In this document: piece by piece, positions 51,803-61,986 of the stretch
How positions within the stretch are numbered: position 1 is the stretch's first letter
Layout: each line of letters starts with the position of its first letter
The notes under the pieces: generated by a model
Seen by the model: the letters and a program-made list of their open reading frames with translations, nothing else
Database searches by the model: none
Told to the model about the DNA's origin: nothing
Made by a program: the position numbers and the translations under genes
Source of the DNA: Pseudonocardia acidicola
GTDB taxonomy: Bacteria; Actinomycetota; Actinomycetes; Mycobacteriales; Pseudonocardiaceae
Direction: 5' to 3'
DNA: 64,000 bases
NCBI RefSeq assembly: GCF_012911935.1
Contig: NZ_JAAXLA010000015.1
Location: 1-64,000 of the forward strand

Positions 51803-51846
51803 GGCAGGTACCGGCCTCGGCGCCCGGTCCCGCCGGTCGGTGACGA

Positions 51847-53181
51847 TCAGGCCCGGGCGACCGGCCGTCCGGCGGTCGCCAGGTGGTCGGTGAACCAGGT
51901 CGCCGCCAGTTCGGCCGCGGTGTTCAGGGTCCCCGGCTCCTCGAACAGGTGGCTGGCGCCGGGCACCACCGCAAGCCGGTTCTCGCACCGCAGCTGGGCC
52001 TGGGCCTGGCGGTTCAGGTCGAGCACGACCGGGTCGTGGCTGCCGACGATGAGCAGCGTCGCTGCCCGGACGTCGGGTAGCCGGGGCCCGGCGAGATCGG
52101 GACGGCCACCCCGGGAGACCACCGCGCCGACATCGGCGTCCGGCTCGGCGGCGGCCCACAGCGCCGCGGCGGCACCGGTGCTGGCGCCGAAGTAGCCGAC
52201 CCCGACGGCGTCGGCACCGGGTTGCGTGCGCAGCCAGCGGGTGACATCCACCAGCCGGCGGGCGAGCAGCCCGACGTCGAAGACGTTGGCCCGGTGCAGT
52301 TCCTCCTCCGGGGTGAGCAGGTCGAACAGCAGGGTGCCGAGTCCGGCCTGGTTCAGTACCCCGGCGACGAACCGGTTGCGTGGGCTGTGTCGGCTGCTCC
52401 CGCTGCCGTGGGCGAACACCACGGCGCCGACCGCCTTCTCCGGGAGGGTCAGGTGCCCGCCGAGACGCGCGGCGCCGAGCCGCAGCTCGATCTCCTCGTC
52501 CCGCCCCGGCGGGTCGTCATCGGGCCCGGCCAGCGCAGGTTCCGGCGGGGCGCCGGCCTCGCTCAGGCAGGCGAGCACCTCCTCGTCGGTGGTCTGGGAG
52601 AAGTCGAAGTACCACCGGCCGATGGCGTCGAACCTCCGCGGCGTGGCCACGCACACCAGCTCGTCGGCCGCGGAGGCGAGCCGCCGCTCCCAGCCCGGTG
52701 GGGCCACCGGGACCGCGAGGACCACCCGCGCCGCGCCCTGGGCCCGCGCCACCTGGCAGGCGGCCCGGGCCGTGGAACCGGTGGCGATGCCGTCGTCGAT
52801 CACGACGGCGGTCTTCCCGGCGATCGGGATCCGCGGGCGCCCCCCGCGGAACCGGGCGGCCCGCCGCTCGAGCTCGGCCCGTTCCCGCTGCTCGACCGCG
52901 GCGAGTTCGTCGGGACCGATCCGGGCCAGCCGCAGCGTGGCCCGGTCCAGGACGCGCACGCCCCCCTCGCCGATGGCGCCCATGGCCAGCTCGGGCTGGA
53001 ACGGCACGCCGAGCTTGCGCACCATGATCACATCCAGCGGAACGCCCAGTGCCTGCGCCACCTCGAAGCCCACCGGAACCCCGCCACGGGGCAGCGCGAG
53101 CACCACGGCGTCCTCCCCACGCAGGTGCTCCAGACGTTCGGCGAGCCGTCGCCCGGCATCGGCCCGATTGACGAACAACAT
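51847..53181 (-). CDS. Phosphoribosyltransferase-dienelactone hydrolase fusion (Rv0571c-like)
   Basis: A 444-residue two-domain protein. Residues 1-215 are a type I phosphoribosyltransferase with the PRPP loop [15 protein letters not shown] (127-140). Residues about 230-440 are an alpha/beta hydrolase of the dienelactone hydrolase family, with nucleophile Ser334 in [10 protein letters not shown], Asp383 in VGSHDP and His411 in PGASHLF. The fusion matches Rv0571c of the M. tuberculosis DosR regulon; its reaction is unknown. It is transcribed divergently from a second fusion that shares the same N-terminal domain. Confidence 0.9.
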   Translation of the reverse strand: MLFVNRADAGRRLAERLEHLRGEDAVVLALPRGGVPVGFEVAQALGVPLDVIMVRKLGVPFQPELAMGAIGEGGVRVLDRATLRLARIGPDELAAVEQRERAELERRAARFRGGRPRIPIAGKTAVVIDDGIATGSTARAACQVARAQGAARVVLAVPVAPPGWERRLASAADELVCVATPRRFDAIGRWYFDFSQTTDEEVLACLSEAGAPPEPALAGPDDDPPGRDEEIELRLGAARLGGHLTLPEKAVGAVVFAHGSGSSRHSPRNRFVAGVLNQAGLGTLLFDLLTPEEELHRANVFDVGLLARRLVDVTRWLRTQPGADAVGVGYFGASTGAAAALWAAAEPDADVGAVVSRGGRPDLAGPRLPDVRAATLLIVGSHDPVVLDLNRQAQAQLRCENRLAVVPGASHLFEEPGTLNTAAELAATWFTDHLATAGRPVARA

Positions 53182-53402
53182 CGTTCACCTCCTGGTCGCG
53201 GCCGCGGTGCGGCCGGAGCAGTCCCGGTCCACCTTCGCCGTCGCCGCCACCGGGCCACAGGGCCGTTGCGACCGCCGGGCACAGGGCTTTGGTCGGACGC
53301 ACCACGCATCGGTGCCGGTCGTCCCGCTCACTCGGGCCGGATGGCCGCTGCGCCGCGCAACCCGCTGTGGCTCAGTGGGTGCGCTGCCGGAAGGAGGCAC
53401 AC

Positions 53403-55403
53403 ATGTCCGAGCGACTGTTCCGGGACCGCAGGGACGCCGGTCGCGTCCTGGCCGGCCTCCTCGAGCATCACCGGGGCGCCACGGATGTCGTCGTCCTGGG
53501 ACTGGCGCGGGGCGGCGTGCCCGTCGCCTACGAGGTCGCCCGCGCCCTGGGCGCCCCTCTCGATGTGTTCGTGGCCCGCAAGCTCGGCGTTCCTGCGCAC
53601 GCCGAACTCGCCATGGGGGCCATCGCCGGTGGCGGGGTGATCGTCATCGACGACGACGTCGTCCGGGGCCTGCGCATCACCCCTGACGACATCCGGCGGG
53701 TGGCCGAGCAGGAGGGCCGCGAGTTACTCCGCCGGGAGCGGGCGTACCGGGACGGCCGGCCGATGCCCGACGTCCAGGGAAAGACCGTGATCCTCGTCGA
53801 CGACGGCATCGCCACCGGTTCGAGCATGTACGCGGCGGTCGAGGCGCTGCGCCGGTTCCGGCCCGCGCGGATCGTCGTCGCCGTGCCGGCCGCAGCCCAG
53901 TCCACCTGCCGGGAGCTGGGCGCCGTGGTCGACGAGTTGGTCTGTGCGACCACGCCGTCACCTTTCTTCGCGGTCGGGCAGTCGTACTGGGACTTCGCCC
54001 AGACCACCGATGTCGAGGTCCGCGCGCTGTTACGGGCGGCGGCGGCGTTCGCACCGGCGACGCAGGGCCCCTCCGGGCCGGAGGCCGTCCGTGCCGCCGC
54101 AGTGCCCACGGAGAACGGCGTACCCTCCGACGACATCCTCTTCGACCTGGTCGGCGACGCACGTTTCGTGCTGATCGGGGAAGCCTCCCACGGCACCCAC
54201 GACTTCTATGCCGCACGGGCCGCCATGACGCAGCGGCTCATCGAGGAGAAGGGGTTCTGTGCCGTCGCGATCGAGGCGGACTGGCCCGACGCCTACCGGG
54301 TGAACCGCTACGTGCGGGGTCGCGGCGACGACCGGATCGCCGAGGAGGCGCTCCGCGGCTTCGAGCGTTTCCCCACGTGGATGTGGCGCAACACCGCGGT
54401 GCTGGACTTCGTCGGGTGGTTGCGGGAGCACAACGACCGGATCGGCGACGAGCGTCGGCGGGTCGGCTTCTTCGGACTCGACCTCTACAGCCTCTACCTC
54501 TCCATCCACGAGGTCATCGGCTACCTCGAGCGGGTCGACCCGGCCGCCGCGGCACGCGCTCGCGAACGCTACGCCTGCTTCGACCACCGCCACGCCGAGG
54601 ACGGCCAGGCCTACGGCTTCGCGGCCGCGTTCGGAGCCGGCGAGACCTGCGAGCGCGAGGTGCTCGACCAGCTCGCCGACCTGCAACGCCACGCCCTGGA
54701 CTACGCACGCCGTGACGGGTTGCTGGCCGAGGACGAACTCTTCTACGCCGAGCAGAACGCGCAGACGGTGAAGAACGCGGCCGAGTACTACCGCTCCATG
54801 TACACCGGCCGTTCCTCCTCGTGGAACCTGCGGGACCGGCACATGGTGGACACCCTGGACGCGGTGGTCGCGCATCTCGGCCGGCAGCGGAGCGAGCCGG
54901 CGAAGGTCGTCGTCTGGGCGCACAACTCCCACCTCGGCGACGCCCGCGCGACGGAGTCCACCGTCCGCGGCGAACTGAACGTCGGTCAGCTGATGCGGGA
55001 GCGGCACGGTGCCGACTGCCGCACCCTCGGCTTGTTCACCTACACCGGCACGGTCACGGCCGCCGACGAGTGGGGTGGCGCGGCGCAGCGCAGGTGGGTT
55101 CGCCCGGCGCTTCCGGGCAGCGTCGAGGAGCTGTTCCACGAGGTGGGCATGAAGGAGTTCCTGATCCCGTTCGGCATGGCCCCGCACGCCGCCGAGGTCC
55201 TGCGCGCGGTCCGCCTGGAACGGGCGATCGGCGTCATCTACCGGCCCGAGACCGAGCGGCAGAGCCACTACTTCCAGACCCGGCTGGCCGACCAGTTCGA
55301 CGCCGTGATCCACATCGACGACACCCGCGCCGCGGAACCCCTCGAACGATCAGTTCACTGGGAGACCGGCGAGGTCCCGGAGACGTATCCCTTCGCGGTA
55401 TGA
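53403..55403 (+). CDS. Phosphoribosyltransferase-erythromycin esterase fusion (Rv2030c-like)
   Basis: A 666-residue two-domain protein. Residues 1-215 form a phosphoribosyltransferase with the PRPP loop [15 protein letters not shown] (130-144). From about 245 an erythromycin-esterase-like domain follows, with [14 protein letters not shown] (Glu260, His263) and [16 protein letters not shown]. The same fusion is Rv2030c, which lies next to hspX in M. tuberculosis and is DosR-controlled; its substrate is unknown and drug resistance should not be assumed. AAGGAGG precedes the ATG at 53403. Head-to-head with the hydrolase fusion, 221 bases apart. Confidence 0.9.
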   Translation: MSERLFRDRRDAGRVLAGLLEHHRGATDVVVLGLARGGVPVAYEVARALGAPLDVFVARKLGVPAHAELAMGAIAGGGVIVIDDDVVRGLRITPDDIRRVAEQEGRELLRRERAYRDGRPMPDVQGKTVILVDDGIATGSSMYAAVEALRRFRPARIVVAVPAAAQSTCRELGAVVDELVCATTPSPFFAVGQSYWDFAQTTDVEVRALLRAAAAFAPATQGPSGPEAVRAAAVPTENGVPSDDILFDLVGDARFVLIGEASHGTHDFYAARAAMTQRLIEEKGFCAVAIEADWPDAYRVNRYVRGRGDDRIAEEALRGFERFPTWMWRNTAVLDFVGWLREHNDRIGDERRRVGFFGLDLYSLYLSIHEVIGYLERVDPAAAARARERYACFDHRHAEDGQAYGFAAAFGAGETCEREVLDQLADLQRHALDYARRDGLLAEDELFYAEQNAQTVKNAAEYYRSMYTGRSSSWNLRDRHMVDTLDAVVAHLGRQRSEPAKVVVWAHNSHLGDARATESTVRGELNVGQLMRERHGADCRTLGLFTYTGTVTAADEWGGAAQRRWVRPALPGSVEELFHEVGMKEFLIPFGMAPHAAEVLRAVRLERAIGVIYRPETERQSHYFQTRLADQFDAVIHIDDTRAAEPLERSVHWETGEVPETYPFAV

Positions 55404-55520
55404 CATGCGGCAGCACCAGCAGGCCGCGCAGGAGGCCACCGTTGCGGTTCAGGCGCCCGACGACCCCCAGGGCCTTGGCACGGGTCCCGGCATCAGCAGG
55501 GCCGAGGCCCGCCGCCGACG

Positions 55521-56495
55521 TCAGTCCGGCCGACTGCCCGCGCACTCCACGACCAGGCGCCCCGCCCGTTCGGTGACCTCGGTCCCGAAAGCGGCGCAGG
55601 CAGTGCGGAACCGGCGGGTGATCCATGCTGCCTCCTCCGGCTCGGCCAGACGGGTGTGGCAGTGGTCCAGCGCCAGCGGGACCGCCTCCACCCGGACCGG
55701 CTGGTGCCCGTCGACGGTCACCAGCCACAGCAGGCCCAGGTCGTTGCGCAACTGCGGATGGATCGCGTAGTCGTCGATGAAGTCGCCGAGATCGAAGAGG
55801 ATCCCGTCCTGGACGCCGTGGAAGACGTGCGCCGAGTGCCCGGCGACCAGGGTGGCCCCGGCCGACCGGAACGCGGCGGCGGCGCGGCGCACATGGGCGA
55901 GCGGCGCCGCGACCATGTTCGGCCCCCAGTGCGGGGACGCCACCACGATCTCGGTGTCCAGGCCGGCGATGGTGTCGAGCAGCCACCGCGGCGGGGGACG
56001 GTGCCACAGGTCGGCGTAGGCGACGCCGGGCCGGTGCGGACCCGCCGCGAAGTCGGCGGGATGGTCGGTGACCCCCAGGATGCCCACGCGGACGCCGGCC
56101 CGGTCGAGGACGACCGGTGCTCGCGCGGCCGCCTGGTCCACCCCGGCCCCGACCCAGGCGATGCCGGCGGCCTCCAGGTGCGCGAACGTGTCCCGCAGCG
56201 CCTCGGCGCCGTAGTCCAGGGCGTGGTTGTTCGCCAGCGTCACGCAGCCCACCCCGAGGTGACGCAGGACCTCGGTGGCGGCCGGTGGCGCGCGGAAGAA
56301 GAACGACTTGTCCGGGTCCGGCCAGCGTCGCCCACGGTCGGACACCGCGCATTCCAGGTTGAGCAGGAACAGGTCGGCTTCGCGGGTGAGGGCGACGACG
56401 TCGTCGTCGAACAGGGCGGCAGCTGGGGTGTGTGCGACGATCCGCTCGGCCACTGTGCGACCCAGCATGGTGTCACCGGCCAGGGCGATCCTCAC
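55521..56495 (-). CDS. CapA-family metallophosphatase-like protein (Rv0574c-like)
   Basis: A 324-residue protein of the CapA/PgsA (poly-gamma-glutamate synthesis) family with a calcineurin-like fold. Metal-site segments are ALAGDTMLGR, NLECAVSD, LANNHALDYG and ASPHWGPN, then GHSAHVFHG. It has no signal peptide or membrane helix, unlike capsule CapA, so it is cytosolic. DosR-regulated Rv0574c is the parallel. The GTG has a GAGG site. Convergent with the esterase fusion. Confidence 0.88.
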   Translation of the reverse strand: MRIALAGDTMLGRTVAERIVAHTPAAALFDDDVVALTREADLFLLNLECAVSDRGRRWPDPDKSFFFRAPPAATEVLRHLGVGCVTLANNHALDYGAEALRDTFAHLEAAGIAWVGAGVDQAAARAPVVLDRAGVRVGILGVTDHPADFAAGPHRPGVAYADLWHRPPPRWLLDTIAGLDTEIVVASPHWGPNMVAAPLAHVRRAAAAFRSAGATLVAGHSAHVFHGVQDGILFDLGDFIDDYAIHPQLRNDLGLLWLVTVDGHQPVRVEAVPLALDHCHTRLAEPEEAAWITRRFRTACAAFGTEVTERAGRLVVECAGSRPD

Positions 56496-56699
56496 CGCTC
56501 GACCTCAATCGTCCGGGCCGCCGTACGGCGCGGGGCTGACGCTCCTCCACACAGGCCCGCCCGAGGGGCGCGTTCCCGTCTCGCGACGGGGAGCCGAGCG
56601 CGGCCGGCAAGCCGCTCCGACCATCCGCATCACCCTCGGGCGAGGTCACCGGGTCTCCCCAGCGACAACAGCTTGTCCGCACGGCGCCGGCCCGACGAC

Positions 56700-56713
56700 G
56701 GGACGTAGGCCCT
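56700..56713. promoter_or_regulatory. DosR-like box, capA/kdpD intergenic region
   Basis: GGGAC-N4-GCCCT, 5-4-5 geometry. It is 205 bases from the capA-like start and about 165 from kdpD. Confidence 0.4.
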
Positions 56714-56784
56714 GTTGCGGGGAGGCACAGGTCACGATGCCGGCGGGCCGACCGGCCCTGCTCGCCGGTCGGGCCGGCGGCCCA

Positions 56785-56798
56785 GGGCAGAAGGTCCC
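56785..56798. promoter_or_regulatory. DosR-like box upstream of kdpD, identical to the kdp operon box
   Basis: GGGCA-GAAG-GTCCC. The surrounding 17 bases (56784-56800, AGGGCAGAAGGTCCCCG) recur exactly at 63852-63868 upstream of the kdp operon. It lies 81 bases before the kdpD GTG. Confidence 0.6.
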
Positions 56799-56878
56799 CG
56801 CGCCGGACGTTCTTCGCCCCTGGCCATCCGCCGGCGGGGCCGCGAGGCTGGGTCGGGCCAGCAGCGGCGGAGGTCGGC

Positions 56879-59287
56879 GTGGCACGCGGACAGTTGCGGA
56901 TCTATCTCGGCGCGGCACCCGGCGTGGGCAAGACCTACGCGATGCTCGCCGAAGGCCTGCGCCGCCGGTCCCGCGGCACGGACGTGGTGATCGGCCTGGT
57001 GGAGCCGCACGGGCGGCGGGTCACCGCCGCGCTCGCCGAAGGTCTGGAGACCGTGCCGCGGCGCTCGATCACCTACCGGGGCGGCGCCTTCACCGAGATG
57101 GACCTCGACGCGGTGCTGGCCCGCCATCCCGAGGTCGCGCTCGTCGACGAACTCGCGCACACCAACGTGCCCGGCTCCCGCAACGCCCGGCGCTGGCAGG
57201 ACGTCGCGGAACTGCTCGACGCCGGCATCGACGTCGTCAGCACCCTCAACATCCAGCACCTGGAGTCGCTCAACGACGTCGTCGAGCAGATCACCGGAAT
57301 CCGCCAGCAGGAGACCATCCCCGACGACGTGGTGCGCCGAGCCGACCAGATCGAGTTGGTCGACATGACCCCGGAGGCGCTGCGCCGACGCATGGTCCAC
57401 GGCAACGTCTACCCGCCGGACCGCGTCGAGACCGCGCTGACCCACTACTTCCGTCCCGGGAACCTGACCGCGCTGCGCGAGCTCGCGCTGTTGTGGGTCG
57501 CCGACCGGGTCGAGGAGGTCCAGCAGCGCTACCGCACCGAGCACGGCATCGCCGATCCGTGGGAGACCCGGGAACGCATCGTCGTCGGGCTGCGCGGCGA
57601 CCCTCGCGACCAGGCCCTGATCCGCCGGGCCGCGCGGATCGCCGCCCGCACCCCGGGCAGCGACCTGCTCGCCGTGCACGTCGTGGGCAGCGAGGCGGCG
57701 GTCGCCGCGGACGCCGGGCGACTGGCCGAGAGCCGGGCACTCGTCGAATCCGGCGGCGGCACCCTCCATCAGCTCATCGGCGACGATGTCGCGGAGGCAC
57801 TGGTCCGTTTCGCCGAGGCCGAGAACGCGACCCAGATCGTGCTCGGCGCGACCCCTCGCGGCCCGCTGGTCGCGGCGCTGGCCGGGGAGGCCGTCAGCAC
57901 CAAGGTGGTCCGGCTGGCCGGCGCGACCGACGTGCACATCGTCACCCGGCGCCCCGACGCCGACCTGGGCCGGCCGATCCGGCGGCCCCGGCGGTCCGGG
58001 CGGGGGCCGGTCGTCCCGGTGCTCGTGCTGATCGGGCTCGCCGGGGTGCTGGCGGCGCTGCGCGTGGGGTTCGGCCCAGGTGCCGCCGGCGCGCTGGTCG
58101 CCGGGCTCGTCGCCGACCTGCTCGCCGTGCTCGCGATCGCGGCGGCAGGCGGCCTCTGGCCCGCGGTCGTCGCCGCGGTGGTCGCGGTGCTGCTCACCGC
58201 GGTGTTCCTGGGCCCGCCGGTTTCGGCCGGTCTGCTCGCGCTCGGTGTGCTGGGCGTGATCGCGGTCGCCGCCGGCACTGCCGTGGACCGCGCCGACCGC
58301 GCGACCCGCCGGGCCGCCCGGGCGGCCGCGGTCGCGGCCGCGCTGCGCAGCCTGACCACCGCCGTGGTCGACGGCCGCGACCATCTGCCGGTGCTGCTGG
58401 AGCAGATCCGGGAGCTGCTCGGGCTGGCCTCGGTCAGCCTGCTGGCCCACGACGGCGCAGCCGTCGAGCCGCGCTGGTTCGTCGTCGCCAGCACCGGGGC
58501 GGACGCGCCGGAACACCCGGAGGACGGTGACGTGGAGGTCCCGGTGGGCGCCACCGGAGCGCTGGTCGGCCGCGGCCGGGCGCTCGGCCCGACGGACGAG
58601 GACGTGTTCCTCGCGTGCGCGGCGCAGCTGGAGGTGCTGCTGCGCCGGGTACCGGCCGACGCGGGCGCCGGCCGGGAGGCCGAGGCGGAGGTGACCCGCT
58701 CGGCGGTCCTGCTCATCCTCGGCCGGGCCCTGCGCGCCCTGCTCGCCGACGTGCGGTCCGCGGTCGACACGCTCGGCACACCCGGCGGGTCACCGGCGCA
58801 GGTGCAGGAGGGCATGACGCGGATGAACCGGCTGGTGACGGAGTTGCTCGACGTCAGCCGGCTCGACGCCGGGGCGCTGGACGTCCGGTTGCGCACCGTC
58901 GACCTCGACGACGTCCTCGTGACGGCGCTGGACGAGCTCGGCCCGGCGGCGTCCGGGGTCGCCGTCGGCATCGGGGACGACGTGCCCGTGGTCGTCACCG
59001 ACGCCGCGGTGCTCAGCCGCGCGGTGAGCACCGTCGTGGCCGATGCGCTGCGCCGCGGCGCCGGTGCGGCGCCACCGAGCATCACCGTCGAGGCGGCTCC
59101 GGGCAAGGTGGACGTCAGGATCGTCGACCGTGCCGGATACGAGCTGGACGACCGCGCCGAGCACGCCACCCGGCTCGCCGCCGACCTCACCGAGGCCGCC
59201 GGGGGCACCATGCGTGTGCTCCCGTCGCCCGGCGGCCGGACGGTGGTGCTGACCGTCCCCCGGGCCGAGCGGCCGCGCACCGCCTGA
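56879..59287 (+). CDS. kdpD: KdpD-like potassium sensor with degenerate kinase domain
   Basis: An 802-residue KdpD homologue. The N-terminal KdpD domain is intact: Walker A GAAPGVGKTYAML (11-23), VDELAHTNVPGSRN (89-102). A UspA-like domain (232-360) and four hydrophobic helices (about 378-470) follow. The kinase part is degenerate. Where KdpD proteins carry SHDLRTPL, this one reads GRALRALL, with Arg616 at the histidine position. The N and G boxes of the ATPase domain are not recognisable either. It is therefore probably a sensor without autokinase activity. No kdpE follows. It is convergent with kdpC, 18 bases apart, instead of following it. GTG start with GGAGG. Confidence 0.88.
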   Translation: MARGQLRIYLGAAPGVGKTYAMLAEGLRRRSRGTDVVIGLVEPHGRRVTAALAEGLETVPRRSITYRGGAFTEMDLDAVLARHPEVALVDELAHTNVPGSRNARRWQDVAELLDAGIDVVSTLNIQHLESLNDVVEQITGIRQQETIPDDVVRRADQIELVDMTPEALRRRMVHGNVYPPDRVETALTHYFRPGNLTALRELALLWVADRVEEVQQRYRTEHGIADPWETRERIVVGLRGDPRDQALIRRAARIAARTPGSDLLAVHVVGSEAAVAADAGRLAESRALVESGGGTLHQLIGDDVAEALVRFAEAENATQIVLGATPRGPLVAALAGEAVSTKVVRLAGATDVHIVTRRPDADLGRPIRRPRRSGRGPVVPVLVLIGLAGVLAALRVGFGPGAAGALVAGLVADLLAVLAIAAAGGLWPAVVAAVVAVLLTAVFLGPPVSAGLLALGVLGVIAVAAGTAVDRADRATRRAARAAAVAAALRSLTTAVVDGRDHLPVLLEQIRELLGLASVSLLAHDGAAVEPRWFVVASTGADAPEHPEDGDVEVPVGATGALVGRGRALGPTDEDVFLACAAQLEVLLRRVPADAGAGREAEAEVTRSAVLLILGRALRALLADVRSAVDTLGTPGGSPAQVQEGMTRMNRLVTELLDVSRLDAGALDVRLRTVDLDDVLVTALDELGPAASGVAVGIGDDVPVVVTDAAVLSRAVSTVVADALRRGAGAAPPSITVEAAPGKVDVRIVDRAGYELDDRAEHATRLAADLTEAAGGTMRVLPSPGGRTVVLTVPRAERPRTA

Positions 59288-59305
59288 CCGCCGGTGCGGC
59301 CGGCG

Positions 59306-59926
59306 TCAGCGGCCGGCGCCGCCGTCGAGCGCCAGGTTCAGCTCCAGCACGTTGACCCGTGGCTCGCCGAGCACGCCGAGGGCACGGCCGCGGACGTGCG
59401 CGAGGACCAGTGCGCGGACGGCACCCGGATCGAGGCCGCGGGCCGCCGCCACGCGGTCGGCCTGTTCCAGCGCGTAGGCCGGCGAGATGTCGGGGTCGAG
59501 GCCCGATCCGCTCGCGGTGACGGCGTCGGGCGGCACCTGCTGCGGCGGCACCCCGTCGAAGGCGGCGACGGCCTCCCGGCGCCGGGCGATCAAGGTGCTC
59601 AGCTCCGGGTTCGTCGGGCCGAGGTTGGACGCCCCGGATGACATCGCGTCGTAGCCCGGGGCGAGGCCGGCCGCCGAGGGGCGCGGCTGGAAGTACTGCC
59701 GCAACGGTGCACCCTGGGCGTCGGTGAAGGCCTGGCCGAGCAGAGCCGAGCCGACGGGACGACCCTGCGCGTCGACCAGCGAGCCCCGGGCCTGGCGGCT
59801 GAAGAACACCCCCGCCACACCGGCCACCGCGAGCGGGTAGAGCAGCCCGCACAGGACCGTCACCACGATCAGCATCCGGACCGCGATGAGCAGGCGGCGC
59901 CAGGAGAGCCGCAGCGGCGGGACCAC
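59306..59926 (-). CDS. kdpC: Potassium-transporting ATPase subunit C
   Basis: A 206-residue KdpC with a single N-terminal membrane helix (about 12-40) and an outer domain with FQPRPSAAG, YDAMSSGASNLGPTNP and GSGLDPDISPAYALEQ. It assembles with KdpA and KdpB in the high-affinity potassium pump. GTG start, five bases after the kdpB stop. Last gene of the operon. Confidence 0.95.
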   Translation of the reverse strand: MVPPLRLSWRRLLIAVRMLIVVTVLCGLLYPLAVAGVAGVFFSRQARGSLVDAQGRPVGSALLGQAFTDAQGAPLRQYFQPRPSAAGLAPGYDAMSSGASNLGPTNPELSTLIARRREAVAAFDGVPPQQVPPDAVTASGSGLDPDISPAYALEQADRVAAARGLDPGAVRALVLAHVRGRALGVLGEPRVNVLELNLALDGGAGR

Positions 59927-59931
59927 CGCGA

Positions 59932-61986
59932 TCAGCTCCCCGTCCAGGGCAGCAATCCGACGACGAGATCGATCAGCTTGATCCCGATGAACGGGGCGGC
60001 CAGCCCGCCCAGGCCGTAGATCGCGAGGTTGCGGCGCAGCAGCGCGGTGGCCGAGCCGGGCCGGTAGCGGACTCCACGCAGGGCGAGCGGGATCAGCGCG
60101 ACGATGATCAGGGCGTTGAAGATGACCGCGGAGGTGATGGCCGAGCGGGGCGAGTGCAGGCCCATGACGTTGACCGCCGCGAGGCCCGGGTACGCCGCGG
60201 CGAACATCGCCGGGATGATCGCGAAGTACTTCGCGACGTCGTTGGCGATGCTGAACGTGGTCAGCGCACCCCGGGTGATCAACAGCTGCTTGCCGATCTC
60301 GACGATCTCGATCAGCTTGGTGGGGTTGGAGTCCAGGTCGACCATGTTGCCGGCCTCCTTGGCCGCCATCGTCCCGGTGTTCATCGCCACCCCGACGTCG
60401 GCCTGGGCCAGCGCCGGGGCGTCGTTGGTGCCGTCGCCGGTCATCGCGACGAGCCGGCCGCCCTGCTGCTCGGTGCGGATCAGCGCGAGCTTGTCCTCCG
60501 GCTTGGCCTCGGCGAGGCAGTCGTCCACGCCGGCCTCCGCCGCGATCGCCCTGGCCGTCAGCGGGTTGTCCCCGGTGATCATGACGGTCCGGATGCCCAT
60601 CGCGCGCAGCTCGGCGAAGCGTTCCCGCATCCCCTGCTTGACGATGTCCTTGAGCCGGATCACGCCCAACGCCCGCGCCGCGCCGTCCCGGCGTTCGGCG
60701 ACCACGAGGGGGGTGGCGCCGCTCGCGGAGATCGCGTCGACGAGCTCGCCGAGCTGCGGGATGGGTTCACCGTCGTTGGAGCGGATCCACCCGCGCACCG
60801 CGCTGGCCGCCCCCTTGCGGACCTGCCGGCCGTCCGCGAGGTCGACGCCGCTCATCCGGTTCTGCGCGGTGAACGGGACGAATCGCGCCCCCGGCAGCTG
60901 GCCCTCCTCGCGCTCGCGCAACCCGTGCACCCGCTTGGCGAGCACCACGATCGACCGGCCCTCGGGGGTCTCGTCGGCCAGGCTGGCCAGCTGCGCGGCA
61001 TCGGCCAGGTCGGCCGGGTCCACTCCGACCAGCGGCACGAACTCCGCGGCCTGCCGGTTGCCCAGGGTGATCGTGCCGGTCTTGTCGAGCAGCAGCGTCG
61101 TGACGTCCCCGGCCGCCTCCACCGCGCGGCCCGACATCGCCAGCACGTTGCGCTGGACCAGCCGGTCCATGCCGGCGATGCCGATGGCCGACAGCAACGC
61201 TCCGATCGTGGTCGGGGCCACGGCGACCAGCAGTGCCACCAGGACCACCGTGCCCTGCGGGGCGCCGGCGAAACCCGCCATCGGCGCGAGGGTGACGACG
61301 GCCAGCAGGAAGATCAGCGTCAGCGTGGCCAGCAGGATGTTCAACGCGATCTCGTTCGGTGTCTTCTGCCGCGACGCGCCCTCGACCAGCGCGATCATCC
61401 GGTCGAGGAAGGTCTCCCCCGGCCGGGAGGTGATGCGCACGACGACGCGGTCGGACAGCACCGTCGTGCCGCCGGTCACCGCCGACCGGTCGCCACCGGA
61501 CTCGCGCACGACCGGGGCGGACTCCCCCGTGATCGCCGACTCGTCAACGCTCGCGATGCCCTCCACGACGTCGCCGTCGCCCGGAATGAGCCCTCCCGCC
61601 TCCACCACGACGCGGTCGCCGACCCGCAGCCGGGTCGCGGGCACCACCTCCTCACCTCCGTCGCCGAGCAGCCGCCGGGCGGTCGTCTCCCGCCGGGTCC
61701 GGCGCAGTGCCTGGGCCTGCGCCTTGCCCCGGCCCTCGGCGACCGCCTCCGCCATGTTCGCGAAGATCACGGTCAGCCACAGCCACCCCGAGATCACCCA
61801 GGAGAACACGCCGGGCGTGGTGATCGCCGAATAGGTGGTCAGCACCGAGCCGACCTCGACGACGAACATCACCGGGTTGCGGATCTGGACCCGCGGGTCG
61901 AGCTTGCGCACGGCGTCGGGCACTGCGCGCAGGAACTGGCGGACGGTCAGGTGCCCGGCGGCGATGCGGCGTTCCGCGCGGTTCAC
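59932..61986 (-). CDS. kdpB: Potassium-transporting ATPase ATP-binding subunit
   Basis: A 684-residue P-type ATPase subunit. The phosphorylated Asp301 is in [13 protein letters not shown], the actuator loop is [13 protein letters not shown] (with the inhibitory-phosphorylation serine position conserved), and [21 protein letters not shown] closes the hydrolytic site. The helix motif [17 protein letters not shown] is typical of KdpB. GTG 61986 overlaps the kdpA stop by four bases. All catalytic motifs are intact, in contrast with the degraded kinase. Confidence 0.96.
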   Translation of the reverse strand: MNRAERRIAAGHLTVRQFLRAVPDAVRKLDPRVQIRNPVMFVVEVGSVLTTYSAITTPGVFSWVISGWLWLTVIFANMAEAVAEGRGKAQAQALRRTRRETTARRLLGDGGEEVVPATRLRVGDRVVVEAGGLIPGDGDVVEGIASVDESAITGESAPVVRESGGDRSAVTGGTTVLSDRVVVRITSRPGETFLDRMIALVEGASRQKTPNEIALNILLATLTLIFLLAVVTLAPMAGFAGAPQGTVVLVALLVAVAPTTIGALLSAIGIAGMDRLVQRNVLAMSGRAVEAAGDVTTLLLDKTGTITLGNRQAAEFVPLVGVDPADLADAAQLASLADETPEGRSIVVLAKRVHGLREREEGQLPGARFVPFTAQNRMSGVDLADGRQVRKGAASAVRGWIRSNDGEPIPQLGELVDAISASGATPLVVAERRDGAARALGVIRLKDIVKQGMRERFAELRAMGIRTVMITGDNPLTARAIAAEAGVDDCLAEAKPEDKLALIRTEQQGGRLVAMTGDGTNDAPALAQADVGVAMNTGTMAAKEAGNMVDLDSNPTKLIEIVEIGKQLLITRGALTTFSIANDVAKYFAIIPAMFAAAYPGLAAVNVMGLHSPRSAITSAVIFNALIIVALIPLALRGVRYRPGSATALLRRNLAIYGLGGLAAPFIGIKLIDLVVGLLPWTGS

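Larger units (their letters stand above)
56496..56878. other. Shared promoter region of capA-like and kdpD genes
   Basis: A 383-base gap between divergent genes without a coding frame of note. It holds two DosR-like palindromes (56700-56713 and 56785-56798) and, just before the second, an inverted repeat with 9-bp perfect core arms (56748-56756 with 56764-56772). Confidence 0.55.

Noticed and set aside
53252..53265. GGGCC-N4-GGCCG as a further DosR-like box between the two PRTase fusions
   Set aside because: Not a good palindrome in the 5-4-5 frame and not close enough to the others to count in this GC background.
53403..55403. Macrolide-resistance gene
   Set aside because: The erythromycin-esterase-like domain is fused to a phosphoribosyltransferase as in Rv2030c, a dormancy protein; nothing here indicates drug hydrolysis.
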